From assembly GCA_036378295.1 (NCBI GenBank), contig DASUWS010000061.1, forward strand, positions 1 to 24,685: a DNA stretch of 24,685 nt, written 5' to 3'. Below the pieces are notes generated by a model. It worked only from the letters and a program-made list of their open reading frames with translations, had not been told where the DNA came from and made no database searches. Numbering within the stretch: the first letter of the stretch is position 1; each line of letters begins with the position of its first letter. The translations under genes and the position numbers were made by a program. Source of the stretch: DAHUXT01 sp036378295. Lineage in GTDB: Bacteria; Chloroflexota; Ktedonobacteria; Ktedonobacterales; JADMIN01. Of this stretch, positions 14,368 to 22,437 are shown in pieces.

Positions 14368-15615
14368 ATGAGCTTCCAGCCGCGTCCCAACGTGTTGATT
14401 CTGTATGCCGACACAGGCAGTGGCCATCGGAGTGTCGCCTATGCGATAGACAGCGCCTTACACCGGCTCACGCCCGACGTTTCCACATGGGAGAGCGCGT
14501 GGGAAACCACCTTGCAGAATCCACTGCTCCAGCACCCTCTCGGCAGACTATTAGACCTCTACGGACCAATGACGCGCCGCACACCGCCCCTCTTCGCTGA
14601 GATATATCGTCTCACAGACTCTGCCCGCGTCTGCGACCTCAGCGGCAGGCTGGCTTACCAGTTCCTGCGGGACCGCCTCAACCGGCTTATCGAAGCGACC
14701 CAACCGGCTGTTGTCGTCTGCGTTCATAGTCTGCTCGCCCGGCCAATGCTCCAGGCGTTGCGGCGGAACGCGTATGATATTCCGCTGTTCTCCGTCGTTA
14801 CCGATCTGGCGAGCATCCATCAGTCGTGGATTCTGCCCGATGTCGACCAGTGCTTCGTGCCGACGGTCGCAGTACGCGATGAGATGGTTCGCCGGGGGAT
14901 GCGTGCAGACCAGTTGCGTGTTTCGGGGCTGCCCATTCACCCCAGCTACGGAGCACAGCCAGGGGCAGCTGTGCGCGAGGCGCTGCGACTCTCTATGGGC
15001 CTGCACCCAAATCGATTTACTGTGCTCGTGATGGGAGGCGGGGAAGGCGTGGGCAGGCTCGATATGATTGCGCAGCACCTAGCGGAGTCGCACCTGCCGG
15101 TCCAGATGGTGATCGTGGCGGGGAATAATCATTCCCTGGTGAAGCGCCTGAACGCGCTGCAACATCGCTGGAGCATGCCGCACAAAATCTTCGGCTTTGC
15201 GCACAACATACCAGACCTAATGCGTGCCGCCGATGTGGTAATCACTAAAGCCGGCTCAGTCACCATCGCGGAGTCGCTGGCATCCGGGCTGCCCATTATT
15301 CTCTCCAGCGTGATCGAAGGGCAGGAGAGCGGCAATGTCAACTATCTGGCGCGGAACGGTGTTGGTGAGCTTACCCGGCGACCAGAAGAGGTTGCGGCGG
15401 CGGTGCGGCGGCTACTCTCCATGGATGAAGAACTCCTGCGCGATCTGCGCGCACGGGCACGGCGCCTCAGCATGCCAGCCGCTGCATTCCACGTCGCTGG
15501 TCACATTCTAGACGCGGTTGATAGGGGATGCTGGCGCGATCCGGACGCTCAGGTCTCCGCACAGGGCCTCATCTCGCCAGTCCCGATGCTCACGTCGCCG
15601 GGCGCGGTCTCATGA
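14368..15615 (+). CDS. MGDG-synthase-like glycosyltransferase (GT28 type, glycolipid or cell-wall)
   Basis: The protein is 415 aa with the two-domain layout of MGDG synthase / processive diacylglycerol glucosyltransferase (UgtP-like) enzymes. The N-terminal domain has NVLILYADTGSGHRS (residues 8-22) and ends in a stretch with HSLLARPML and FSVVTDLASIHQSW. The C-terminal GT28 domain has MGGGEG at 222-227, then FGFAHNIPDLMRAADVVITK, the donor-binding TKAGSVTIAES from 293 and EGQESGN from 317. Such enzymes add glucose or galactose from a UDP-sugar to diacylglycerol at the inner membrane face; MurG is a more distant relative. A membrane-lipid substrate is likely from the fold and from its MprF-like neighbour. 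AAGAGG upstream fixes the start at 14368; the frame is open from 14302 but without a site there. Confidence 0.85.
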   Translation: MSFQPRPNVLILYADTGSGHRSVAYAIDSALHRLTPDVSTWESAWETTLQNPLLQHPLGRLLDLYGPMTRRTPPLFAEIYRLTDSARVCDLSGRLAYQFLRDRLNRLIEATQPAVVVCVHSLLARPMLQALRRNAYDIPLFSVVTDLASIHQSWILPDVDQCFVPTVAVRDEMVRRGMRADQLRVSGLPIHPSYGAQPGAAVREALRLSMGLHPNRFTVLVMGGGEGVGRLDMIAQHLAESHLPVQMVIVAGNNHSLVKRLNALQHRWSMPHKIFGFAHNIPDLMRAADVVITKAGSVTIAESLASGLPIILSSVIEGQESGNVNYLARNGVGELTRRPEEVAAAVRRLLSMDEELLRDLRARARRLSMPAAAFHVAGHILDAVDRGCWRDPDAQVSAQGLISPVPMLTSPGAVS

Positions 15616-15664
15616 ATCCGAGATGGAGGCAGCGACAACGCCCGGCATGCCCCATGCTCGCTTG

Positions 15665-16501
15665 CTAGAGTTGCAGCGGGAAGCCGTGGACCATGGTTAT
15701 CGCATTGGTAACCACATGCTCGGCATAGCCGGGTTCCGGCATGACTGGCCGCTGCACACGTGGCGTTCTCCGCCCCGGACGATCCGCGGGGTTATCGGTG
15801 ATTTGCACGCCCAGAGCGTTCATCAGGAGCATATTGCAGCGAGCCAGTGCTGGATGCGGTACGTACATGTAGAGCGGCGACTTCATCTCGGTGAGTTGCT
15901 CATTGCATTGCTCGACAGTATGGCCGAAGCGCTGGCATGCCGCCCGCACCTCCATCGTGAGTTGCTCTGGTGGCACAGTAACGATTCCACGCAAGGCCGC
16001 GACGAGATTGTGCGTCCGGTTGAGCAATTTATTCCGTCCGTGGGTAAGACGGCGCGCGACCGCGCTATCGCCACGCGCGACCGCTTCATCGAGGTTCTGG
16101 GTGATCTGGCTGAAAGGCGCGTAATTGAGCTTCAATTCGAGAAACGAAATGACATTGGCGGTTTGCCCCTCCTGCCACTCGCAGAGCAGCTCCAGCGCGC
16201 GCTGCCCTTCGTAGCGTTCGAATCGGTCGTTGGTTCCCTTCCTGCGGCGTCCCAGGTTCAGCACACTGAGCAACATATCCTTGCAATCACACATCCAAAG
16301 CGCGTGGAGATAACGAACCGTCGCCTCGACGGGGAACGACGAAAAACGACGCTCACCATGGACATGTTGTACGTAGGGGAAGCTCGCCAGAACCTCATCA
16401 GTGATCTGGTTGAGCTTTGCCAGCTTCTCGACGATGAGTGGCGGCACTGACGCCTGGTCGCCCTGCGCGATGGTCACGGTATCGATGGTATTGACGTCCA
16501 C
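15665..16501 (-). CDS. Protein of unknown function
   Basis: This is a 278-aa soluble protein that I do not recognise. It appears mostly helical up to about residue 230, without signal peptide, membrane segment or known catalytic motif. Distinct stretches are SFPYVQHVHGERRFSSFPVE, LHALWMCDCKDMLLSVLNLGRRRKG, ELLCEWQEGQTANVISFLELK and SPLYMYVPHPALARCNMLL. The final 45 residues are rich in Pro and Arg and look flexible. The start is a GTG at 16501 preceded by AGGAGG at 8 nt, a strong reason to trust the frame. The frame is open to 16567, but no such site is found there. The long plus-strand frame across it (15518-16450) is taken as a shadow. It converges with the glycosyltransferase gene (49 nt apart) and diverges from pxpBC. 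Function unknown. Confidence 0.7.
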   Translation of the reverse strand: MDVNTIDTVTIAQGDQASVPPLIVEKLAKLNQITDEVLASFPYVQHVHGERRFSSFPVEATVRYLHALWMCDCKDMLLSVLNLGRRRKGTNDRFERYEGQRALELLCEWQEGQTANVISFLELKLNYAPFSQITQNLDEAVARGDSAVARRLTHGRNKLLNRTHNLVAALRGIVTVPPEQLTMEVRAACQRFGHTVEQCNEQLTEMKSPLYMYVPHPALARCNMLLMNALGVQITDNPADRPGRRTPRVQRPVMPEPGYAEHVVTNAITMVHGFPLQL

Positions 16502-16870
16502 TGTCCGCTCCTCCTGTTGACTCCTGTTGGCTCCGCTATCTGGGCTCAGCATCCATCGAGCGACCATTCCAGCCTATGCCTCGTGGATCGCTTCTATCGC
16601 GCTCTGCTGGATGTGTTCATCGATGAGATGGGCAACACACATTGCCGGACTTACCGCCTCGTGAGCTCAGCCTATTCGTCAGCATCAAGCATGCCATCAG
16701 GTGGCATTGGCAGCACAGATGGCGCGAACTACGCTACCGGATGTAACAGATACACGAGGAAAGACCCGCCTGCGTCGGAGCCTCATCTCGCATAGGCACG
16801 GCGAGACCGGAAAACATGCCGATGTGCCATACTGTCGCTGTGGCAGCCAGTGAGAAGTGGAGCGTTCTCG
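16502..16870. other. Divergent intergenic region between the unknown gene and pxpBC
   Basis: This 369-bp region contains no convincing gene and should hold two divergent promoters. On the plus strand TTGGCA (16707-16712), 17 nt and TACGCT (16730-16735) is a possible promoter for pxpBC. Nothing comparable was seen for the minus-strand gene at 16501. Confidence 0.35.
16707..16735 (+). promoter_or_regulatory. Possible promoter of pxpBC-pxpA
   Basis: TTGGCA, a 17-nt spacer and TACGCT lie about 135 nt before the pxpBC start. The match to a sigma-70 consensus is moderate and in GC-rich DNA it could arise by chance. Confidence 0.3.
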
Positions 16871-18649
16871 ATGCAGCAGGCGAGAGCAGCGCAGATCGTG
16901 ACGGTGGGCGATGCGGCGTGTCTCGTACGGCTGGGCAGCCATCCCAGCCCCACAACGAGCCGCAACGTGCTGGCGCTGGCTGCGGCACTCGACGCTGCCT
17001 CGCCCCCTGGGCTGGTTGACGTCATTCCAGCATATACCTCGGTGCTGGTACGTTTTGATCCGCTCGTCATCGAACCTACGGCAATGGCCGCCCATCTGGG
17101 GACGTTGCTGGGCAAGGCGACATCCCGCGCGATGCCACGGGGCCGTCTTGTCCGCATCCCGGTTTGTTACGGCGGAGATGCTGGCCCCGACCTCGATGAG
17201 GTTGCCCAACTCCTTGGGCTCACCCCTGCGGAAGTCATCCGTCGCCATACAGCAGCCACGTATCGTGTGGCGTTTCTTGGCTTTCTGGCAGGCTACCCCT
17301 ATCTCACGGGCTTGCCAGCGGAACTTGCGGTTCCACGGCTGGCTACACCCAGGACGCGCATTCCAGCAGGGAGCGTCGCCATTGCCGAGCATCAGGCAGG
17401 CATCTATCCTGTCGAAAGCCCCGGTGGCTGGCGCATTGTGGGGCGCACCTCCACGCAACTCTTCGACCCGAATCGCGAACCCCCATCGCTCCTCCAACCG
17501 GGCGACCGTGTGCGATTCTATGCCTCGTCCGGCGCCGATAGGCAATCCACGACGCCAGCAGCCGGGAAGCGCCCGATGAGCGATACGGCGGCTACGTACG
17601 CGGGCATGCCGTGGCTGCGGGTGGTGCAGCCGGGCATACAGACGACGATCCAGGATAGCGGCCGGCAAGGGTACGCCCGGTATGGCGTCTCAATGTCTGG
17701 CGCAGCCGACCCCGACGCACTCGCGCTGGGGAACGCGCTGCTGGGCAATTGCGCCGATGCTGCCGCGCTGGAAGTCACGGGCGGCAACGCCAGCTTCGAG
17801 GCGCTCGCACCAGGCATTGTGGCCGTTGTCGGCGGAACGTGTGCCGTACGGCTCAACGGGCGACGCGTCGCGAGCGATATGACCTTCGCGTTGTCGGCGG
17901 GCGACGTGCTGGATATAGGGGCGATATCGGCAGGCATGCGGGTCTACATCTGCGTCGTGGGTGGTGTCGCCGTTCCGCGAGTAATGGGAAGCCGCGCGAC
18001 CGACCTGCGCGCGGGCCTCGGCGGGCTGGATGGACGTCCGCTTCGTCCGGGCGATGTGCTCCATCGCGGTCACGACGACACTAACACGGCTGGCGCTGCG
18101 GGGTGCATCTTGCCACAGGATCTCACATATCGCCTGCCGATCAGCGGCACATGGACGCTTCGGATTCTACCTGGCCCACAGAGCGAGATTGCTCCTGGCA
18201 CGCTGGATGCACTGCTGCGCGCCAGCTTCACGGTTGATGCGCGCTCCGATCGTGTCGGCGTCCGGCTCCGCCGGATGGATGGCCCCAACCTGGATGGCGG
18301 TCAGGTGGTCTCAGAAGGGCTGCCACGGGGCGCGGTGCAGCTTCCCCCGGATGGCGAGCCGGTATTGTTGCTCGCCGATGCACAGGCAACCGGCGGCTAT
18401 CGCGTGCCTGCTGTCGTCATCAGCGCGGACCTCTGGCGCATCGGCCAGCTTCGCCCGGGAGACAGCCTCGGGTTTCGCCTCACCTCACCAGACGAGGCAC
18501 TGGCCGCGTTGCGCCACCGCGCCAGCGAGATTGCGCGCGTCCTGAGCCAGCCCTCGCCCGCGCGACTCCTCGGCGGCTTTGCGGAGTGGAGCGAGGACGC
18601 AGACCTCATGCTGAGCGAGCGAAAGGAAGACAAGAATGGTGGACAGTGA
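16871..18649 (+). CDS. pxpBC: 5-oxoprolinase subunits PxpB and PxpC fused in one protein
   Basis: The protein is 592 aa. Residues 1 to about 215 are the PxpB (kinase inhibitor / allophanate hydrolase subunit 1) domain, with GFLAGYPYLTGLPAEL, RIPAGSVAIAEHQAGIYP and SPGGWRIVGRT. A linker of about 30 residues leads to PxpC from residue 246 (allophanate hydrolase subunit 2), with VVQPGIQTTIQDSGRQGYARYG, SGAADPDALALGNALLGN, LEVTGG and, near the end, a QATGGYRVPAVV stretch. With PxpA these subunits cleave 5-oxoproline (pyroglutamate) to glutamate with ATP in the cytosol. In many bacteria pxpB and pxpC are separate genes, so this is a fusion. The start at 16871 has GGAG 8 nt upstream; a GTG at 16850 is an alternative. 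The end overlaps pxpA by 14 nt, which points to translational coupling. Confidence 0.93.
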   Translation: MQQARAAQIVTVGDAACLVRLGSHPSPTTSRNVLALAAALDAASPPGLVDVIPAYTSVLVRFDPLVIEPTAMAAHLGTLLGKATSRAMPRGRLVRIPVCYGGDAGPDLDEVAQLLGLTPAEVIRRHTAATYRVAFLGFLAGYPYLTGLPAELAVPRLATPRTRIPAGSVAIAEHQAGIYPVESPGGWRIVGRTSTQLFDPNREPPSLLQPGDRVRFYASSGADRQSTTPAAGKRPMSDTAATYAGMPWLRVVQPGIQTTIQDSGRQGYARYGVSMSGAADPDALALGNALLGNCADAAALEVTGGNASFEALAPGIVAVVGGTCAVRLNGRRVASDMTFALSAGDVLDIGAISAGMRVYICVVGGVAVPRVMGSRATDLRAGLGGLDGRPLRPGDVLHRGHDDTNTAGAAGCILPQDLTYRLPISGTWTLRILPGPQSEIAPGTLDALLRASFTVDARSDRVGVRLRRMDGPNLDGGQVVSEGLPRGAVQLPPDGEPVLLLADAQATGGYRVPAVVISADLWRIGQLRPGDSLGFRLTSPDEALAALRHRASEIARVLSQPSPARLLGGFAEWSEDADLMLSERKEDKNGGQ

Positions 18650-19427
18650 TGCCGCACTTCAGGCAATCGACCTCAACTGCGATGCTGGCGAGTCGTTTGG
18701 GCCGTGGCCTATGGGCGACGATGAGGCGCTCATCCCCTTGATGACCTCGGTCAATATCGCTTGTGGCGCTCATGCGGGTGATCCGCTGGTGATGCGGCGC
18801 ACGCTGCTCCTGGCAAAACAGCACAACGTGGCAGCGGGCGCACACCCTGGATATCCCGACTTGCATGGCTTCGGTCGGCGTGTGATGCCGCTCGCACCAG
18901 ACGAGGTGGAGGCGTGGACATTGATGCAGCTTGGCGCACTCGATGCAATGGCGCGCGGCGCTGGCGTCGCACTCAGGCATGTCAAGCCACATGGCGCGCT
19001 GTACAACGTTGCCGCAGAGGCTGAGGAGCCAGCCGCGGCGATCGTGCGGGCGGTGCGCGCGTTCAATCCAGAGCTCGTGCTGGTGGCGCGGGCAGGCTCG
19101 CCTATAGTAGAGATTGCAAGGGCGGCTGGATTGCGGGTCGCGGAAGAGGCGTTTGCCGACCGTGGCTACGACGCCGCGGGGAGGCTAATTTCGCGAACAC
19201 ATCCCCACGCGCTTCTCAGTGATCCCGCCGGGGCTGCAGAGCGCGCCGTCACGCTGATCCACACGGGAACGCTACCGGCCATCGATGGCCAACTCCTTCA
19301 CCTGCGTCCACAGACAATATGCGTCCACAGCGATACTCCCGGTGCGGCTGGCATCGCGGCAGCAGTCCGCGAGGCATTGCGGGCTGCCGGAGTCACCTTG
19401 CGACCACTCTACGAACTGGCCCGCTGA
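18636..19427 (+). CDS. pxpA: 5-oxoprolinase subunit PxpA (LamB/YcsF family)
   Basis: The protein is 263 aa, close to the usual 250 aa of the LamB/YcsF family. It has all the family blocks: IDLNCDAGESFGPWPMGDDEAL, SVNIACGAHAGDP, GAHPGYPDLHGFGRR, RHVKPHGALYN, EEAFADRGYDAAGRL and a C-terminal TICVHSDTPGAAGIAAAVREAL. PxpA works with PxpB and PxpC in ATP-dependent opening of 5-oxoproline to L-glutamate, removing a damage product of glutamine and of peptides. The start codon lies inside the end of pxpBC in another frame, with AAGGAAG at 6 nt, so translation is probably coupled and the subunits made in step. No dedicated transporter gene for the substrate is adjacent. Confidence 0.95.
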   Translation: MVDSDAALQAIDLNCDAGESFGPWPMGDDEALIPLMTSVNIACGAHAGDPLVMRRTLLLAKQHNVAAGAHPGYPDLHGFGRRVMPLAPDEVEAWTLMQLGALDAMARGAGVALRHVKPHGALYNVAAEAEEPAAAIVRAVRAFNPELVLVARAGSPIVEIARAAGLRVAEEAFADRGYDAAGRLISRTHPHALLSDPAGAAERAVTLIHTGTLPAIDGQLLHLRPQTICVHSDTPGAAGIAAAVREALRAAGVTLRPLYELAR

Positions 19428-19448
19428 CCGACCGCGAAGGGCCGTCTG

Positions 19449-19477
19449 TTGTTGGGCTGCACCCAGGCGCGTATAAT
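19449..19477 (+). promoter_or_regulatory. Promoter of the sdhCDAB operon
   Basis: TTGTTG (19449-19454), a 17-nt spacer and a perfect TATAAT (19472-19477) lie 21 nt after the pxpA stop. Transcription would start near 19484 and give a leader of about 250 nt before sdhC. Confidence 0.65.
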
Positions 19478-19733
19478 CAACAGTAGGGTGTATGATATCC
19501 GCAACCGCGACGATGGAGTCCGGCAGGAGCAATGATGCGGTACGACGCCTCGCCAGGTTACCGGGATCGGTTTTCCTGCGGGCTGTGGACTACTTCTATG
19601 CGAACCCATCATCCGCGTGTTGTGTGTACCTGCCTTCCCCGTCTCAGCGCCCGGTGGCATCATCTCCCGAAAAGCGTTGGGAGCGCGCGTTTCGTTGTTG
19701 ACTGAGAGCTTTCCCCTGGAGGAGTCGCACCGT
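19478..19733 (+). other. Long 5' leader of the sdh operon
   Basis: These 256 nt between the promoter and sdhC carry no strong gene. A 57-codon frame at 19532-19705 begins with ATGATG 2 nt after AGGAG, but its product is rich in Arg, Cys and Ser and resembles nothing I know. I see no recognisable riboswitch. Confidence 0.35.
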
Positions 19734-20120
19734 ATGTACAGAGGTCAGTCGGGCCAATGGTCCTGGTTGCTTCATCGTGTGACGGGCCTGGCCATCTTGC
19801 TCTTCTTGCTAGTCCATATCGTGGACATCACGCTGATTGGCTTCGGTCCGACGATTTATAATGACGCTATCGGAATCTTCAGCCTTTGGCCCATCCGACT
19901 CGTCTCCCTTGCATTGATTGGCGCGGTCCTGTTTCACGCCTTCAACGGCATCCGTATCATCCTGATTGACTTCTGGGCAGCAGGCTACAAGTATCAGAGC
20001 CAGATGTTCTACATCGTGCTCGTGGTAACCATTCTCTGTTTCCTGCCGATGGCCTATTTCGTCGTCGCCCCCATTTTTGGCGTCTGCCCGCAGGGTTCCT
20101 GCAGCATGACCCCGATGTAG
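19734..20120 (+). CDS. sdhC: Succinate dehydrogenase cytochrome b556 subunit SdhC
   Basis: The protein is 128 aa with three membrane segments, a normal size for SdhC. It has the family signs LLHRVTG at residues 12-18 (His14), a second histidine in VHIVD (His28), and FHAFNGIRIILID at 67-79, where His68 is the likely axial ligand of heme b and Asp79 is conserved. With SdhD it anchors the SdhAB catalytic dimer in the membrane and reduces quinone. The start at 19734 has GGAGGAG 9 nt upstream; in-frame codons back to 19617 lie in the leader and are not conserved. An odd point is the C-terminal tail CPQGSCSMTPM, with two cysteines five positions apart just after the third membrane segment. First gene of the sdhCDAB operon. 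Confidence 0.92.
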   Translation: MYRGQSGQWSWLLHRVTGLAILLFLLVHIVDITLIGFGPTIYNDAIGIFSLWPIRLVSLALIGAVLFHAFNGIRIILIDFWAAGYKYQSQMFYIVLVVTILCFLPMAYFVVAPIFGVCPQGSCSMTPM

Positions 20121-20160
20121 ACGAGCTGAGACGAGCTATCACGCAAGAGGAGTAGAGAGA

Positions 20161-20610
20161 ATGGCTATCAAGGTACAAGAAGGCCCGAAGATCACGAGTT
20201 ACGGGGCGACCTCCCGACCCAGCGGAGGCAACGCGTTCGAGACGTTTTCCTGGTGGTTCTTTCGTGTCAGTGGCGTTGCGCTAGTGTTTCTGGCAATCAT
20301 CCATCTGATCCTCATGCACGTCTCCACCGATGTCTCTGAGACGGTGTATGATTTTGTTGCCAACCGTTATGACAATCCGTTCTGGCGCGGCTACGACCTG
20401 TTGCTGTTGACGCTCGCGCTGTTCCACGGATTGAATGGCCTGCGCATCGTCTGCGACGACTACATCAGCTCGCGGGGCTGGCGTGTCGCGGTCGTCTCGG
20501 GCCTGTTCGTCATCGCCATCAGCTTCTGGCTGCTCGGCATGATGACCATTATCACCTTCCACCGGAATATGAACATAGCCCAATCCATCCTGAGCATGCT
20601 GGGTCACTAG
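20161..20610 (+). CDS. sdhD: Succinate dehydrogenase membrane anchor subunit SdhD
   Basis: The protein is 149 aa, with a hydrophilic N-terminus of about 28 residues and then three membrane segments. The pattern WWFFRVSGVALVFLAIIHLILMH (His48, His53) and LALFHGLNGLRIVCDDY (His89, Asp99, Asp100) matches the SdhD / hydrophobic membrane anchor family; His89 is a candidate for the second heme b ligand or for quinone binding. It pairs with SdhC to anchor complex II. The gene follows sdhC after 40 nt with AGAGGAG before the start and precedes sdhA by 52 nt. The SdhC and SdhD halves resemble one another (RV-x-G at the start and FH-x2-NG-x-R in segment 2), as is usual for this pair. Confidence 0.9.
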   Translation: MAIKVQEGPKITSYGATSRPSGGNAFETFSWWFFRVSGVALVFLAIIHLILMHVSTDVSETVYDFVANRYDNPFWRGYDLLLLTLALFHGLNGLRIVCDDYISSRGWRVAVVSGLFVIAISFWLLGMMTIITFHRNMNIAQSILSMLGH

Positions 20611-20662
20611 CGCGGGAGCGCAATGCTGAATTCAGCGTGTCTGGGCGGTCAGGAGACTTTCC

Positions 20663-22399
20663 ATGAATTACCATAAGTTCGATGTCGTGATCGTCGGCGC
20701 GGGTGGGGCGGGTCTGATGTCGGCCATGCAACTGGCCCAGGGCGCGAGCATCGCGGTCATCAGCAAGCTCTACCCGACACGCTCCCATACGGGAGCGGCA
20801 CAGGGAGGCGTGGCGGCAGCGCTCGGCAACCAGGAAGAAGACCACTGGAAGTGGCACATGTTCGACACCGTCAAAGGTGGCGACTATCTGGTGGACCAGG
20901 ACGCGGCGGAGGTGCTGGCGCGCGAGGCCATCGAGGCCGTCTATGACCTGGAGCACTGGGGGTTGCCGTTCAACCGGACCGAAGACGGCAAGATCGACCA
21001 ACGGCGCTTTGGCGGCCACACACGCAACTTCGGCGAAGGACCTGTACGCCGTTCGTGCTATGCCGCCGACCGCACCGGCCACATGATCTTGCAGACGATG
21101 TACCAGCAATCGGTGAAGAATCAGGTGCGATTCTTCAATGAGTATATGATGCTCGATCTGCTGATCAACGATGGGCAGGCATGCGGCGTCGTTGCTCTGT
21201 GTCTTCGGGATGGCACAATCCATACGTTCCATGCGAAGACCGTCGTGCTGGCGACCGGCGGCTATGGCCGCGCCTGGCGCATTACCAGTAACGCGCTCGC
21301 CTGTACCGGGGACGGGATGGCCGTTGCATACCAGCGCGGCATCCCGCTCGCAGACATGGAGATGTACCAGTTCCACCCGACGGGACTCTATAAGGTGGGC
21401 ATCCTGCTCTCCGAGGCGGCGCGCGGCGAGGGCGCGTATCTGCTCAATAATGAGGGCGAGCGCTTCTGCGTCCGCTACGCGCCGACCATGGAGGAGCTGG
21501 CGCCGCGCGATATGGTCTCCCGATTCATCTATCAGGAAATTGCGGAAGGGCGCGGCATCAACGGTCAAGACTATGTCTATCTCTCCGTCGCGCATCTGGG
21601 CAAAGAGAAGATAGATGCCAAGCTGCCGGACATCACAGATTTCGCCCGCAACTATCTCGGCGTCGAGCCATACTACGAGCCGGTGCCGATACAGCCGACG
21701 GCCCACTACGCGATGGGCGGCATCCCAACCGATGTCGACGCGCGTGTCGTGATGGACGAGCAGAACACCGTGCTGCCCGGGCTCTATGCCGCGGGCGAAG
21801 TGGCTTGCGTCTCGGTGCATGGCGCCAACCGCCTCGGCACCAACTCACTGGTGGACCTGATCGTCTTTGGGCGGCGCGCGGGAAAGCATATCGCGTCCAA
21901 GTGGCTGCCCGAGGCCGAATACGCACCGCTTCCAAGCGATCCCGACGCCAGGGCAACCGAGATCGTCGACGGATTGCTCAGCCGCACAACTGGCGAGACG
22001 CAGGAGCACATTCGCGCGGAACTGCGCGATATGATGATGGACAACGTCGGGGTGGTGCGCAACGAGGAGCGCCTGCAACAGGCGATGGCGAAGATCGTCG
22101 AATTGAAGGAGCGGTTCAACTCAGTCCGCCTGATGGACCGGTCGCGCGAATTCAATACCGAGCTGATGGAGGTCATCGAGCTGGGCAATCTGATCGAGTG
22201 TTCCGAGGCGACCATTGCCGGGGCGCTCGCCCGCAAGGAGAGCCGTGGGGCACACTACCGCACGGACTTCGAGAAGCGCGATGATGTGAACTTCCTCAGC
22301 CACACGCTGGCCTATCGGTCTGAGACTCCTGGCGCGCCAGATCTGCGCTACAAGCCCGTCGTCATCACTGAGTTCCAGCCGAAAGAGCGCAAATATTAG
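20663..22399 (+). CDS. sdhA: Succinate dehydrogenase flavoprotein subunit SdhA
   Basis: The protein is 578 aa, of normal length. The dinucleotide-binding motif VVIVGAGGAGLMSAM stands at residues 8-22. The histidine for covalent FAD is His42 in TRSHTGAAQGG. Further conserved blocks are VLATGGYGR, MEMYQFHPTGLY, LLSEAARGEGAYLLN with the catalytic arginine region, TAHYAMGGIPTD and the C-terminal FAD block GEVACVSVHGANRLGTNSLVD. It oxidises succinate to fumarate and passes electrons to SdhB, serving both the citric acid cycle and respiration. The sequence alone does not strictly separate succinate dehydrogenase from fumarate reductase, but the C-D-A-B order and the separate SdhC and SdhD argue for the dehydrogenase. 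CAGGAG lies before the ATG. Confidence 0.97.
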   Translation: MNYHKFDVVIVGAGGAGLMSAMQLAQGASIAVISKLYPTRSHTGAAQGGVAAALGNQEEDHWKWHMFDTVKGGDYLVDQDAAEVLAREAIEAVYDLEHWGLPFNRTEDGKIDQRRFGGHTRNFGEGPVRRSCYAADRTGHMILQTMYQQSVKNQVRFFNEYMMLDLLINDGQACGVVALCLRDGTIHTFHAKTVVLATGGYGRAWRITSNALACTGDGMAVAYQRGIPLADMEMYQFHPTGLYKVGILLSEAARGEGAYLLNNEGERFCVRYAPTMEELAPRDMVSRFIYQEIAEGRGINGQDYVYLSVAHLGKEKIDAKLPDITDFARNYLGVEPYYEPVPIQPTAHYAMGGIPTDVDARVVMDEQNTVLPGLYAAGEVACVSVHGANRLGTNSLVDLIVFGRRAGKHIASKWLPEAEYAPLPSDPDARATEIVDGLLSRTTGETQEHIRAELRDMMMDNVGVVRNEERLQQAMAKIVELKERFNSVRLMDRSREFNTELMEVIELGNLIECSEATIAGALARKESRGAHYRTDFEKRDDVNFLSHTLAYRSETPGAPDLRYKPVVITEFQPKERKY

Positions 22400-22437
22400 G
22401 CGAGAAGCCTTCGTCGTGCTAGAGAAGAGGACTGGCA

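Noticed and set aside
15518..16450. 310-aa plus-strand frame
   Set aside because: It is antisense to the unknown 278-aa gene, which has a strong ribosome binding site; the plus frame has none and overlaps the end of the glycosyltransferase gene.
16697..17668. 323-aa minus-strand frame
   Set aside because: It is antisense to pxpBC, a certain gene, and has shadow-type composition.
20552..21820. 422-aa minus-strand frame
   Set aside because: It is antisense to sdhA, with His/Asp/Arg-rich composition and no domain.
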